Positions 6,920 through 13,713 of a stretch of 64,000 nt of DNA are shown piece by piece. The notes under the pieces are model-generated. The model saw nothing but the letters and a program-made list of their open reading frames with translations, made no database searches and was not told where the DNA came from. This DNA comes from Olsenella sp. (GTDB lineage: Bacteria > Actinomycetota > Coriobacteriia > Coriobacteriales > Atopobiaceae), in assembly GCA_022648325.1 (NCBI GenBank), contig JALCMG010000003.1, forward strand, positions 1 through 64,000. The letters run 5' to 3'. The stretch's first letter is position 1. Each line of letters begins with the position of its first letter. Made by a program: the position numbers and the translations under genes.

Positions 6920-7555
6920 CTAGTCGCCGAGGTTCTTGTTGAAGATGCGCACCTCGCCCTTCACGTTGGTGTAGAGCGAGACCTTGTTCTGGGGGTTGAG
7001 CGCCTCCCAGACCTCTTCGGGGCTCCCCATGCCCACATGGATGGGCTCTCCCGCAAAGCTGGGAAGCGGGTTGCCGTCTCCCTGGTAGGTGCTTATGAAG
7101 TAGCCGCAGCCGCCGTCGGCACCCTCGTACGAGAAGAACTCGCGTGCGCAGCGCCCATCTCGTGTGCGCTTGAGGATGGAGAGCTCAAACGAGCCATCGG
7201 GGTGCAGCACCGAGCTGATGCGCGGCGTGTAGTTGGGCTCGTCCGACTCGTACTCGCGCGCCATGCAGCCTGCGATAAAGTCGCCCTTCTCGACGATGGT
7301 ATCGGTCTGATCGCCGTTGGTCACCACAAGGTCGTTGCCCATGGTGCGAACGGGGTGGTAAATGATGAGGCTGGGGTCCTCGAGAAGCGCAGGGTCGTGC
7401 GCCTCGGTGCGAATGCCGTCCTCGGTCTTCACAAACACGCGGTTTCGGCTGTTGGAGCTGCGTCCCATGATCCAGTAGTAGACGCAGTGGCTACCAACCA
7501 CAATGCCGCGTCCGGGATAGGGGTTGTCGCGCAGTAGCTCGAGCAGATCCACCAT
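6920..7555 (-). CDS. purO: IMP cyclohydrolase, PurO type
   Basis: The protein of 211 residues opens with LLRDNPYPGRGIVVG and has the blocks WIMGRSSNSRNRVF, HDPSLIIYHPV-like and NGDQTDT that characterise the PurO (archaeal-type) IMP cyclohydrolase family. The enzyme closes FAICAR to IMP, the last step of purine synthesis. ATG at 7555 was chosen because gagagg lies a few bases upstream; a longer frame upstream has no family similarity. It is on the same strand as and upstream of the stand-alone AICAR transformylase, and together they replace bifunctional PurH. The stop codon runs straight into a large hairpin. Confidence 0.85.
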   Translation of the reverse strand: MVDLLELLRDNPYPGRGIVVGSHCVYYWIMGRSSNSRNRVFVKTEDGIRTEAHDPALLEDPSLIIYHPVRTMGNDLVVTNGDQTDTIVEKGDFIAGCMAREYESDEPNYTPRISSVLHPDGSFELSILKRTRDGRCAREFFSYEGADGGCGYFISTYQGDGNPLPSFAGEPIHVGMGSPEEVWEALNPQNKVSLYTNVKGEVRIFNKNLGD

Positions 7556-7829
7556 GGGTCCTCTCTTCTCTCGTGCGCACGCGAGCAGGCCCGGCCCAAA
7601 AGACAGCAGCGGGCAAGCACCCACTCAGGTGCGCTTGCCCAGACGGTCGGCGGGTTGCGTTCACGCTGCTTCCCCGTGGTGTCCCACGATTATCCGTCAG
7701 TAACAGCGCGTATCCTGTGGCTTCACTGTATCACGCCGAGAGGGACGCAGGGCGTTGACATCAAGAATGCGCTTGGTTGCCATGACGCTGGCGTGTGGCG
7801 ATTGCCGATTTTCTCATCTCGTAGTGGGG
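7556..7829. other. Divergent promoter region between purO and mazE
   Basis: These bases separate the minus-strand purO gene from the plus-strand MazEF pair. Nothing resembling a gene or RNA was seen. Promoters for both directions must lie here, but no pair of -35/-10 boxes is clear enough to name. The MazEF operator follows at 7830. Confidence 0.45.
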
Positions 7830-7853
7830 TAAGATATCTCAAAAGATATCTTA
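7830..7853. promoter_or_regulatory. Palindromic operator of the MazEF module
   Basis: A perfect 10-bp inverted repeat, taagatatct then caaa then agatatctta, sits 18 bases before the mazE start. AbrB-type antitoxins commonly bind such palindromes over their own promoter, so autorepression is the likely role. Confidence 0.7.
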
Positions 7854-7871
7854 TAGATTGGAGATTGCGCT

Positions 7872-8171
7872 ATGCCAGCTGTTGAGGAGCGTGAGGCCAA
7901 GCTCTGCTCGTGGGGCACATCAAAGGCGGTGCGCATTCCTAAGGCGGTCTGTGACTCGCTGCGACTTGCCGCAGGGTCCAATCTCAGCATCAGTTGCGGA
8001 ACGGACGAGAAAGGCCCGTTCATCATGCTGCGTCCTGTCGAGGAGAGCCACAGGTGCTATTGCGATGCCCCGTATGTGTCGATTGACTCCCTCTTTAGGG
8101 GGCACGAGGATGCTCCCCAGCCCAGCGAGGTGGATTGGGGCGAGGATGTTGGCGGGGAGGTCGTGGAGTGA
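7872..8171 (+). CDS. mazE: MazE-like antitoxin (AbrB/SpoVT fold)
   Basis: The protein has 99 residues. Its N-terminal half carries the AbrB swapped-hairpin signature WGTSKAVRIPKAVCDSLRL at about residues 14-32, used for DNA binding. The acidic C-terminal half (SEVDWGEDVGGEVVE) would wrap around the toxin. It is followed by mazF with a GTGA start/stop overlap, the usual coupling of type II modules. A perfect palindrome directly upstream is the probable autoregulatory site. Family recognition is good; activity is inferred. Confidence 0.85.
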   Translation: MPAVEEREAKLCSWGTSKAVRIPKAVCDSLRLAAGSNLSISCGTDEKGPFIMLRPVEESHRCYCDAPYVSIDSLFRGHEDAPQPSEVDWGEDVGGEVVE

Positions 8172-8500
8172 CCAATCTCGAACAGGGCGACATCGTCGAG
8201 GTGGACTTTAACCCGGCCTATGGACACGAGCCTGCCAAGCGCCGGCTGGCTGTTGTCGTGAGTGGATACGGCTCCAACAGCCACTCCAGTATGACGGCAG
8301 TGGTGCCTGTGACCACGACGAACAACGGCTATCCCCTTCACATCGCAATGGGAAAGAGCCCGGTGAGGGGCTATGCCTGCGTAGAACAGCTGCGCTGCCT
8401 CGACCTCTCGGCTCGTGGGTACCGGCTCGTTGGGGTAACCAGCCGTGACGCAATGCTCAACATCATGTCTGCCATCAGGGGGATGTTCGAGCTGAGATAG
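8168..8500 (+). CDS. mazF: MazF-family endoribonuclease toxin
   Basis: The 110-residue protein shows the MazF/PemK fold signature: QGDIVEVDFNPAYGHEPAKRRLAVVVS at the start, the central VVPVTTTNN strand, YACVEQLRCLDLSARGY, and a short C-terminal helix. MazF toxins cut single-stranded mRNA at short specific sequences and are neutralised by MazE. GTG at 8168 is preferred because it overlaps the mazE stop (GTGA) and matches the family N-terminus; a longer frame from 8135 adds unrelated residues. The key Arg/Thr residues of the active site appear conserved (RR near the P-A-K loop, and the TTT segment). Confidence 0.87.
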   Translation: MTNLEQGDIVEVDFNPAYGHEPAKRRLAVVVSGYGSNSHSSMTAVVPVTTTNNGYPLHIAMGKSPVRGYACVEQLRCLDLSARGYRLVGVTSRDAMLNIMSAIRGMFELR

Positions 8501-8541
8501 CCTGGGCTCATCTCACTTGATCCGGTTGTGAATTAGTCGCG

Positions 8542-10437
8542 ATGATAAGTGCGCGGCGCATCGTTTGGCTTGCTTGGGGCAAGCTACATCAGTTACACCC
8601 ACGCCACTTGTGGCGAAGGAACCTGAGGGGGATTGTTTTGGCTGTTCGACCAACCGACAAGAACGACCGCGCGACTATCCGTCGCACGCTGCACTACTTC
8701 TGGGGAGTCACGCGCCAGAAGATGGGTGCCTTCGTGCTCTCCATCGTGAGCTCGGTGGGCTACATCGCGCTTCTCACCTTTGCGAACACCTACGTGATGG
8801 GCCTCATTGTGGACCGCGTGCAGGCCTCGCCCGTCTCGGCAGACCAGGTGCTTCCTGTGTTTGGACCCTATGTGCTGGCGCTTCTCGTGGTGAACGCTGT
8901 TGGTCAGACGCTCTCGAAGCTCCAGGACTACTCGGTCTACAAGCTGGAGATCAACGGCGACTACCAGCTCTCGCGTCTGTGCTTTGACACGCTCTCCAAT
9001 CAGTCGATGACGTTCCACAACAGCCGCTTTGGCGGCAGCCTGGTGAGTCAGACCTCGCGGTTTGTCTCGGGCTATTCCGGCCTGGTTGACGTTGTGACGT
9101 ATTCGCTATGGCCAACGCTTGCCTCCATCGTGCTCACGGTGGGCATCCTCGCGCCTATAGCGCCGCTCTTTGTTGCCATACTCGTGGTGATGCTCGTGCT
9201 CTACGTGGTCATCGCCTACGGCATCTACCGGCGCATCCTTCCCCTCTCGGCGGAGGCTTCGCGTGCGCAGAACAAGCTCTCCGGCGTGCTTTCCGACGCC
9301 GTGACCAACATCCTTGCCGTCAAGACCTACGGCCGTGAGGACTACGAGCGCGGGCTCTTTACCACGGCGGACCGCGAGGCAATGGCGGCCGAGAACGTCA
9401 ACATGCGCGCCACCATGCGACGCGGCTTCACCACGTCGGCACTCATCACCGCCATCATGTTCGTGGTCTCGATCTTTGTGGTGGGCGGCAACGCCTGGTT
9501 TGGGATAAGCGCCGGCACGCTGGTCATGATGTTCACCTACACCTACAACCTCACGATGCGCTTCAACTACTTCAGCTCCATGATGCAGCGCATCAACCGT
9601 GCCCTTGGCGACGCCGCCGAGATGACGCGCGTGCTGGACGAGCCCACGCTCGTGGCAGACGACGCGGACGCAAAGCCGCTCGAGGTGACCGAGGGACGCA
9701 TCGACTTCGAGAACCTGCGCTTCCGCTATCCGGACGCGCCCAAGGACGACTACGTCTTCGAGGACCTCAACCTCCACATTCCCGCAGGCCAGCGCGTTGG
9801 CCTGGTGGGGCGCTCCGGCTCTGGCAAGACAACGCTCACCAAGCTTCTGCTGCGCCTGGATGACGTGCAGGAGGGGCGCGTGCTGGTGGACGGGCAGGAC
9901 GTGAGTCACTGCACCCAGCAGAGCCTGCGCCGCCAGGTGGCCTACGTCCCGCAGGAGGCGCTGCTCTTCCACCGCTCTATCCGCGAGAACATCGCCTATG
10001 GCAAACCTGACGCCACGGAGGAGGAGATCCGCCGCGCTGCGGAGGAGGCAAACGCACTCGAGTTCATCGAGCGGCTGCCGGACGGCTTCGACACCATGGT
10101 GGGCGAGAGGGGCGTCAAGCTCTCGGGAGGTCAGCGCCAGCGTGTGGCAATTGCCCGCGCCATCCTGGTCGACGCTCCTATCCTGGTGCTGGACGAGGCG
10201 ACCTCCGCGCTCGACTCTGAGTCCGAGGCGCTCGTGCAGGGTGCGCTCGAGAACCTCATGCGCGGTCGCACCTCCATCGTGGTTGCGCACCGCCTCTCAA
10301 CGGTGGCGTCGCTCGACCGCATCGTTGTGCTGGCCAATGGCGAGGTCGTGGAGGACGGCACCCATCACGAACTCGTCGAGCGTGGTGGGGAGTACGCGAG
10401 CCTGTGGAATCGGCAGACCGGCGGGTTCTTGGAGTAG
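8542..10437 (+). CDS. ABC exporter, fused membrane and ATPase domains
   Basis: This 631-residue half-transporter of the MsbA/MDR type has an N-terminal membrane domain (about residues 55-360) with six likely helices, followed by an ATPase domain. The Walker A motif GRSGSGKTT is near residue 424, LSGGQRQR near 527, Walker B ILVLDEATSALD near 546-557, and the H-loop VVAHRLSTV follows. Such proteins act as dimers and export lipids, drugs or peptides; the substrate is unknown. The first about 50 residues are poorly hydrophobic and the true start may lie downstream. It stands alone, 41 bases behind mazF, and ends at a clear terminator. Confidence 0.88.
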   Translation: MISARRIVWLAWGKLHQLHPRHLWRRNLRGIVLAVRPTDKNDRATIRRTLHYFWGVTRQKMGAFVLSIVSSVGYIALLTFANTYVMGLIVDRVQASPVSADQVLPVFGPYVLALLVVNAVGQTLSKLQDYSVYKLEINGDYQLSRLCFDTLSNQSMTFHNSRFGGSLVSQTSRFVSGYSGLVDVVTYSLWPTLASIVLTVGILAPIAPLFVAILVVMLVLYVVIAYGIYRRILPLSAEASRAQNKLSGVLSDAVTNILAVKTYGREDYERGLFTTADREAMAAENVNMRATMRRGFTTSALITAIMFVVSIFVVGGNAWFGISAGTLVMMFTYTYNLTMRFNYFSSMMQRINRALGDAAEMTRVLDEPTLVADDADAKPLEVTEGRIDFENLRFRYPDAPKDDYVFEDLNLHIPAGQRVGLVGRSGSGKTTLTKLLLRLDDVQEGRVLVDGQDVSHCTQQSLRRQVAYVPQEALLFHRSIRENIAYGKPDATEEEIRRAAEEANALEFIERLPDGFDTMVGERGVKLSGGQRQRVAIARAILVDAPILVLDEATSALDSESEALVQGALENLMRGRTSIVVAHRLSTVASLDRIVVLANGEVVEDGTHHELVERGGEYASLWNRQTGGFLE

Positions 10438-10461
10438 AGAAGACCTTCTCTGCAACGTACC

Positions 10462-10501
10462 CCCCGGCTTCGCAATCCGTTCTGCGAAGCCGGGGCGTTT
10501 T
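10462..10501 (+). terminator. Rho-independent terminator of the ABC exporter
   Basis: A perfect 13-bp stem (10462-10474, ccccggcttcgca, with 10483-10495) and an 8-base loop are followed by cgtttt. It begins about 25 bases after the stop codon. Confidence 0.85.
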
Positions 10502-10533
10502 GCTCCGTCCATGCTCTGCGTGCGATAACTGAT

Positions 10534-10590
10534 GAAAAATGTAGTAAGTCACACTTTTATCTGTAGAAAAATGTAATTAGTTACACTTTT
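10534..10590. promoter_or_regulatory. Two tandem 25-base repeats before the AAA ATPase gene
   Basis: Bases 10534-10558 and 10566-10590 are 22/25 identical and repeat with a 32-base period. Each contains an internal dyad of the form tgta...taca (tgtaattagttaca in the second copy). A spacing of three helical turns suits two regulator dimers on one face of the DNA. They lie about 50 bases upstream of the start codon in otherwise AT-rich DNA. Confidence 0.6.
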
Positions 10591-10640
10591 CTCAACTTAA
10601 ATGCTAATCTTCTATCTAGAAACTAAGATGGGAGGTCGAT

Positions 10641-11951
10641 ATGAAGCGCAATGCGATGGCCACTCTTATGGAATGGGAGTCCCGCAGTTCCCGTAAGCCC
10701 CTGCTTGTTTATGGTGCGCGCCAGGTTGGCAAGAGCTACCTCATCAAAGAATTTGCCGAGACAGTGTTTGATGACTACGTTTTTCTCGACCTTGAACGGC
10801 AAGCTGCTGCGCGCGCGGCTTTTGATGGGGACTTGGATCCCAATCAAGTGATTTCCAATATCGAGCAGATCGCCAACCATCGCATCGACCCGCATCGTAC
10901 CCTCATCTTTCTCGATGAGATTCAGGCGGCGCCACGCGCTCTTGCCTCGCTTAAGTATTTCTGCGAGGAACTGCCGGACTCCTATGTGGTTGCTGCTGGG
11001 AGTCTCTTGGGCGTTGCTGTGAACCGCAGTGGGTTTTCAGCGCCTGTGGGTAAGGTGGAGACGCTCACGCTTCTGCCCATGACCTTTGATGAGTGGCTAG
11101 AGGCCACAGGGCACGGGCAGATGATTCCGGACATTTCGGAGGCGTATGCGCAGAAGACCGCATATCCACTTCATGAGCAGGCGCTCGATCTCTATAGGGC
11201 ATACGTGTTGACCGGCGGGATGCCTGAGGCAGTTGCCTCATATGCTGAGCACGGGGACTTCGCAGATGTGTCACGCATCCAGCGCGACATTCTCGATCTC
11301 TATGTTGCGGATATGGCAAAGTATGCCGAACCAGTTGAGACTGCCCGCATCCGTGAGGTGTGGCTGAGTGTTCCTGCGCAGCTTGCAAAGGAGAATCACA
11401 AGTTCCAATACAAAGTTGTGCGGTCTGGCGGGAGGGCGAGCCAGTATTCCGTGGCACTAGATTGGCTCGAGACTGCCGGGCTTGTGAACCGTTGTGTTCG
11501 CATCTCGTCAGGCCAGGTTCCCCTGAAGATGCAGGAAGATCGGCCATCGTTCAGAATTTATCTTGCTGATACGGGGCTTCTCTCGGCCATGATGGAGGTC
11601 CCGCCAGCAGCGATGTTCGACGAATCGGCGCGCAGGCTTCTCGATGCTGGTGCGCTTACCGAGAACTATGTCGCTCAGAATCTCGTTGCTGGTGGATTTG
11701 TGCCCCGCTACTGGACAAGCGGGAGAACTGCTGAGGTCGATTTTGTTATCAAGGATGGTGGAGCACGAGCCGTGCCCGTTGAGGTTAAGTCATCCGGTAA
11801 CGTTCGCTCGCGCAGCCTCTCGGTCTATCGCGAGAAATACGAGCCGGCCCGCTCGCTGCGCTTGTCGACTCGAAATTTCGGGACGAGCGACGGTGTGGAG
11901 AGCATCCCGCTCTATGCAGCGTTTTGCCTTAAGAGGGGCACTATCAGCTAA
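10641..11951 (+). CDS. AAA ATPase with DUF4143 domain
   Basis: The 436-residue protein has the layout of the AAA_14/DUF4143 family. Walker A GARQVGKS is at residues 25-32, Walker B TLIFLDEIQ near 88, the AGSLLGVAV block follows, and the C-terminal DUF4143 nuclease-like region contains FRIYLADTGLLSAMM, ALTENYVAQNLV, AEVDFVIKD and VPVEVKSS. The last two segments resemble a PD-(D/E)XK core (D, then E-V-K). These proteins are widespread in gut bacteria; their role is unknown, with mobile-element defence or DNA transactions proposed. Start ATG has the site gggaggtcgat. Two tandem repeats upstream suggest specific control. Confidence 0.88.
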   Translation: MKRNAMATLMEWESRSSRKPLLVYGARQVGKSYLIKEFAETVFDDYVFLDLERQAAARAAFDGDLDPNQVISNIEQIANHRIDPHRTLIFLDEIQAAPRALASLKYFCEELPDSYVVAAGSLLGVAVNRSGFSAPVGKVETLTLLPMTFDEWLEATGHGQMIPDISEAYAQKTAYPLHEQALDLYRAYVLTGGMPEAVASYAEHGDFADVSRIQRDILDLYVADMAKYAEPVETARIREVWLSVPAQLAKENHKFQYKVVRSGGRASQYSVALDWLETAGLVNRCVRISSGQVPLKMQEDRPSFRIYLADTGLLSAMMEVPPAAMFDESARRLLDAGALTENYVAQNLVAGGFVPRYWTSGRTAEVDFVIKDGGARAVPVEVKSSGNVRSRSLSVYREKYEPARSLRLSTRNFGTSDGVESIPLYAAFCLKRGTIS

Positions 11952-12047
11952 GCACCTGGTTTCCAGGCGTGCTCGCGCTTGCCGCGAGGCACCTGGGATG
12001 GAGCGGCTTGAGGAACGGCGTCCTGGTTTTGGCTGAGGCGTCGTTTT

Positions 12048-12596
12048 CTACGCCCACGCGTGCTGGGCAAACTGGGGGTCGTCCTCCCAGATGGTGATTG
12101 CGCCCGTGGAGAGCGTTGCGGGAACGTCGATGAGCCGCTGGTTCGACGAGCCGCGGAAGCGCAGCGTGATGTCGTGCAGCTCCTGCACGAATGGGCCGTC
12201 TACCAGTACGTTAAGGCAGGCCAGAATGCGGTCCATGTCAGGCGAGGCGTGATCGCCGTCACCAGTGAGCTGCTCCCACGTGCGTCCGGAGTACATCCAG
12301 ATGTTCTTCTCGGGGTAGGCTGCACGCACGCGCTCGAGGAAGGATGCCAAGGCTGCGGCGTTCTCCGGCTCCGTGGGTTCGCCGCCTAGGACGGAGAGCC
12401 CGTCGACGTAGGGCGCGGCAAGCGACGAGAGAATCTCTTCCTCGGTCTGCTGCGTGAACGGCTTGCCTGCCGAGAAGCTCCAGGCCTCCTCGTTGAAGCA
12501 GTTCTTGCAGTGCAGACGGCACCCGGAGACAAAGAGAGAGGTCCTCACTCCGGTTCCGTTGGCGATGTCGCAGTACTTGATGGTTGCGTACTTCAT
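12048..12596 (-). CDS. nrdG: Anaerobic ribonucleotide reductase activase NrdG
   Basis: This radical SAM protein of 182 residues generates the glycyl radical on NrdD. The cluster motif CRLHCKNC gives Cys26, Cys30 and Cys33, preceded by the family N-terminus YCDIANGTGVRTSLFVSG, with LSVLGGEPTEPEN as the SAM-binding glycine segment. nrdD lies upstream on the same strand, but about 1.1 kb away. A toxin-antitoxin pair and palindromic DNA occupy the gap that is usually a few bases long in related genomes. The ribosome site aaggggtctccca precedes ATG. nrdG may be read from the TA promoter or from nrdD read-through. Confidence 0.93.
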   Translation of the reverse strand: MKYATIKYCDIANGTGVRTSLFVSGCRLHCKNCFNEEAWSFSAGKPFTQQTEEEILSSLAAPYVDGLSVLGGEPTEPENAAALASFLERVRAAYPEKNIWMYSGRTWEQLTGDGDHASPDMDRILACLNVLVDGPFVQELHDITLRFRGSSNQRLIDVPATLSTGAITIWEDDPQFAQHAWA

Positions 12597-12623
12597 TGGG
12601 AGACCCCTTTTAAGAAAGACGTA

Positions 12624-12893
12624 CTAGTGAGTGGAGCGCTGCGGGACGAGGCCGCGTACGCGCACTGTGCCGGTTTCGCGCTCATAGGTGTAAACCAAGT
12701 AGAACGGCGCGATGCTGCATCGGCGGACCTCTCCTCCATACCTGCTCTTCAGGAATTCCGAGGTGATAAGTGCTCCGCTTTCTGGAAAGGCCTCAATCAT
12801 CGAGAGAACCGATTCCAGATGCCTGCGAACGCGAGGGGAGTAGATGGTTTCGGCGTCATCGAGAAACGTGAGGGCGAAAAGCATCTTAGCCAT
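12624..12893 (-). CDS. RelE/ParE-superfamily toxin
   Basis: The 89-residue protein begins AKMLFALTFLDDAETIY and ends in the compact strand pair FYLVYTYERETGTVRVRGLVP, the usual RelE/ParE layout (two helices, then a four-stranded sheet). RelE-type toxins cleave mRNA on the ribosome; ParE types act on gyrase, and the subtype cannot be decided here. The start at 12893 overlaps the antitoxin stop by eight bases (ATGGCTAA), typical of co-translated pairs. It is followed 27 bases later by nrdG on the same strand. Confidence 0.75.
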   Translation of the reverse strand: MAKMLFALTFLDDAETIYSPRVRRHLESVLSMIEAFPESGALITSEFLKSRYGGEVRRCSIAPFYLVYTYERETGTVRVRGLVPQRSTH

Positions 12894-13176
12894 TGGCTGC
12901 CAGCCTCTCGTCGAGCGTGCTGAAGAATGCATCGGTTCCCTCGATGTACTCTCCCTGCTCAAAGCTATCGTCTGAGGCTTTGATGCACGCGCGCATGCGC
13001 TCCGTGAGCGCCGCCTCCCCGGCAGCCTTGTTGAGTTGCTCTTCGAAGAGGTCTTCGCTCATGAAGACAAAAGCTGCGTTGCCGTTCTCCGTGATGTGGA
13101 CCACATCCTTGCGGGCGATATCCTTGATCTCGCGCTGACGCGTCTTGAGTGCTGCAGACGAGAAGATGGCGGTCAT
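12886..13176 (-). CDS. Phd/YefM-type antitoxin
   Basis: The 96-residue protein starts with a Phd/YefM-like DNA-binding half (KTRQREIKDIARKDVVHITENGN, then AAFVFMSEDLFEEQL). It ends in an acidic helical tail (DDSFEQGEYIEGTDAFFS) suited to neutralise the downstream toxin. The gene order antitoxin-toxin and the eight-base overlap support a type II module. Upstream repeats of cgatac/gtatcg (13190-13220) are candidate autoregulatory sites. The ribosome site is aaggagctccc. Confidence 0.75.
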   Translation of the reverse strand: MTAIFSSAALKTRQREIKDIARKDVVHITENGNAAFVFMSEDLFEEQLNKAAGEAALTERMRACIKASDDSFEQGEYIEGTDAFFSTLDERLAANG

Positions 13177-13325
13177 GGGAGCTCCTTTGTCGATACAATT
13201 CGATACCTAATATCGTACCAAATTGAGTATCTGATTAATACCGCAGCGTGACCTGACGGATTGCTGCGACCCAAATTCCTGCACAGAAGCTCACTGTGGC
13301 TGGTCTCTCGCAGGAAGTTGCCCAA

Positions 13326-13430
13326 GACCGCCGCAATTATTGCGCGAAATTCCTGACGAGAATGACATTTGACCAGATGAGCTTAGTAACACCGTGGAAT
13401 ATCGCGCAATAATTCAGTGTCAGCGCGGTC
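13326..13430. repeat. Imperfect 105-base palindrome
   Basis: The outer ends gaccgc/gcggtc (13326-13331 and 13425-13430) enclose a perfect 13-bp inverted repeat (13335-13347 with 13402-13414, aattattgcgcga) around a 54-base centre. The size and structure resemble a miniature inverted-repeat element or a large RNA hairpin. No coding potential is seen, and no second copy was found in the window. Confidence 0.5.
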
Positions 13431-13508
13431 AAGCCAAGACGCGCGGGCAAGACGCGCGGGCGAGACACACAGACCTTATCGTCCCCCGGCGATCGCGCGC
13501 CAAGAAGA

Positions 13509-13531
13509 ACCGCAGGTAGAACACCTGCGGT
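13509..13531. terminator. Short hairpin in the nrdD-antitoxin spacer
   Basis: A perfect 9-bp stem (accgcaggt with acctgcggt) has a 5-base loop. It may end transcripts from either side, but no T-run follows on either strand, so termination is uncertain. Confidence 0.4.
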
Positions 13532-13623
13532 TGACAGGAGAGCTGCAGTTCAGTCGTAGTTTTCGAGCGGAGGAGCCTTTTCTGGTACACCAGCCGACAA
13601 GCGTGCGCTGCCCGTAAGGAGAC

Positions 13624-13704
13624 GCCTCGCCCCTTTGTCCCGGCGCAGTTCCGCAGCGCGCGTAGCGCGCGAGGATGTTTGAGCACGGGGCAAAGGAGCG
13701 AGGC
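13624..13704 (+). repeat. Conserved-loop hairpin element E1
   Basis: A 19-bp stem with 17 matches (13624-13642 with 13686-13704) encloses a 43-base loop. The loop contains agttccgcagc, an inner cgcgcgtagcgcgc hairpin, gcgagga and tgtttgag. The loop core is shared with E2 and E3. It starts about 10 bases after the nrdD stop on the minus strand, so it could serve as the nrdD terminator. Confidence 0.6.
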
Positions 13705-13713
13705 TTTCAGACC

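Larger units (their letters stand above)
13177..13713. other. Gene-free spacer between the toxin-antitoxin pair and nrdD
   Basis: No coding frame in these 537 bases looks real. From left to right they contain the antitoxin promoter with repeated cgatac/gtatcg words (13190-13220), a 105-base imperfect palindrome (13326-13430), a tandem 13-base repeat aagacgcgcgggc (about 13436-13462), a compact hairpin (13509-13531), and conserved element E1 next to the nrdD stop. Confidence 0.6.
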
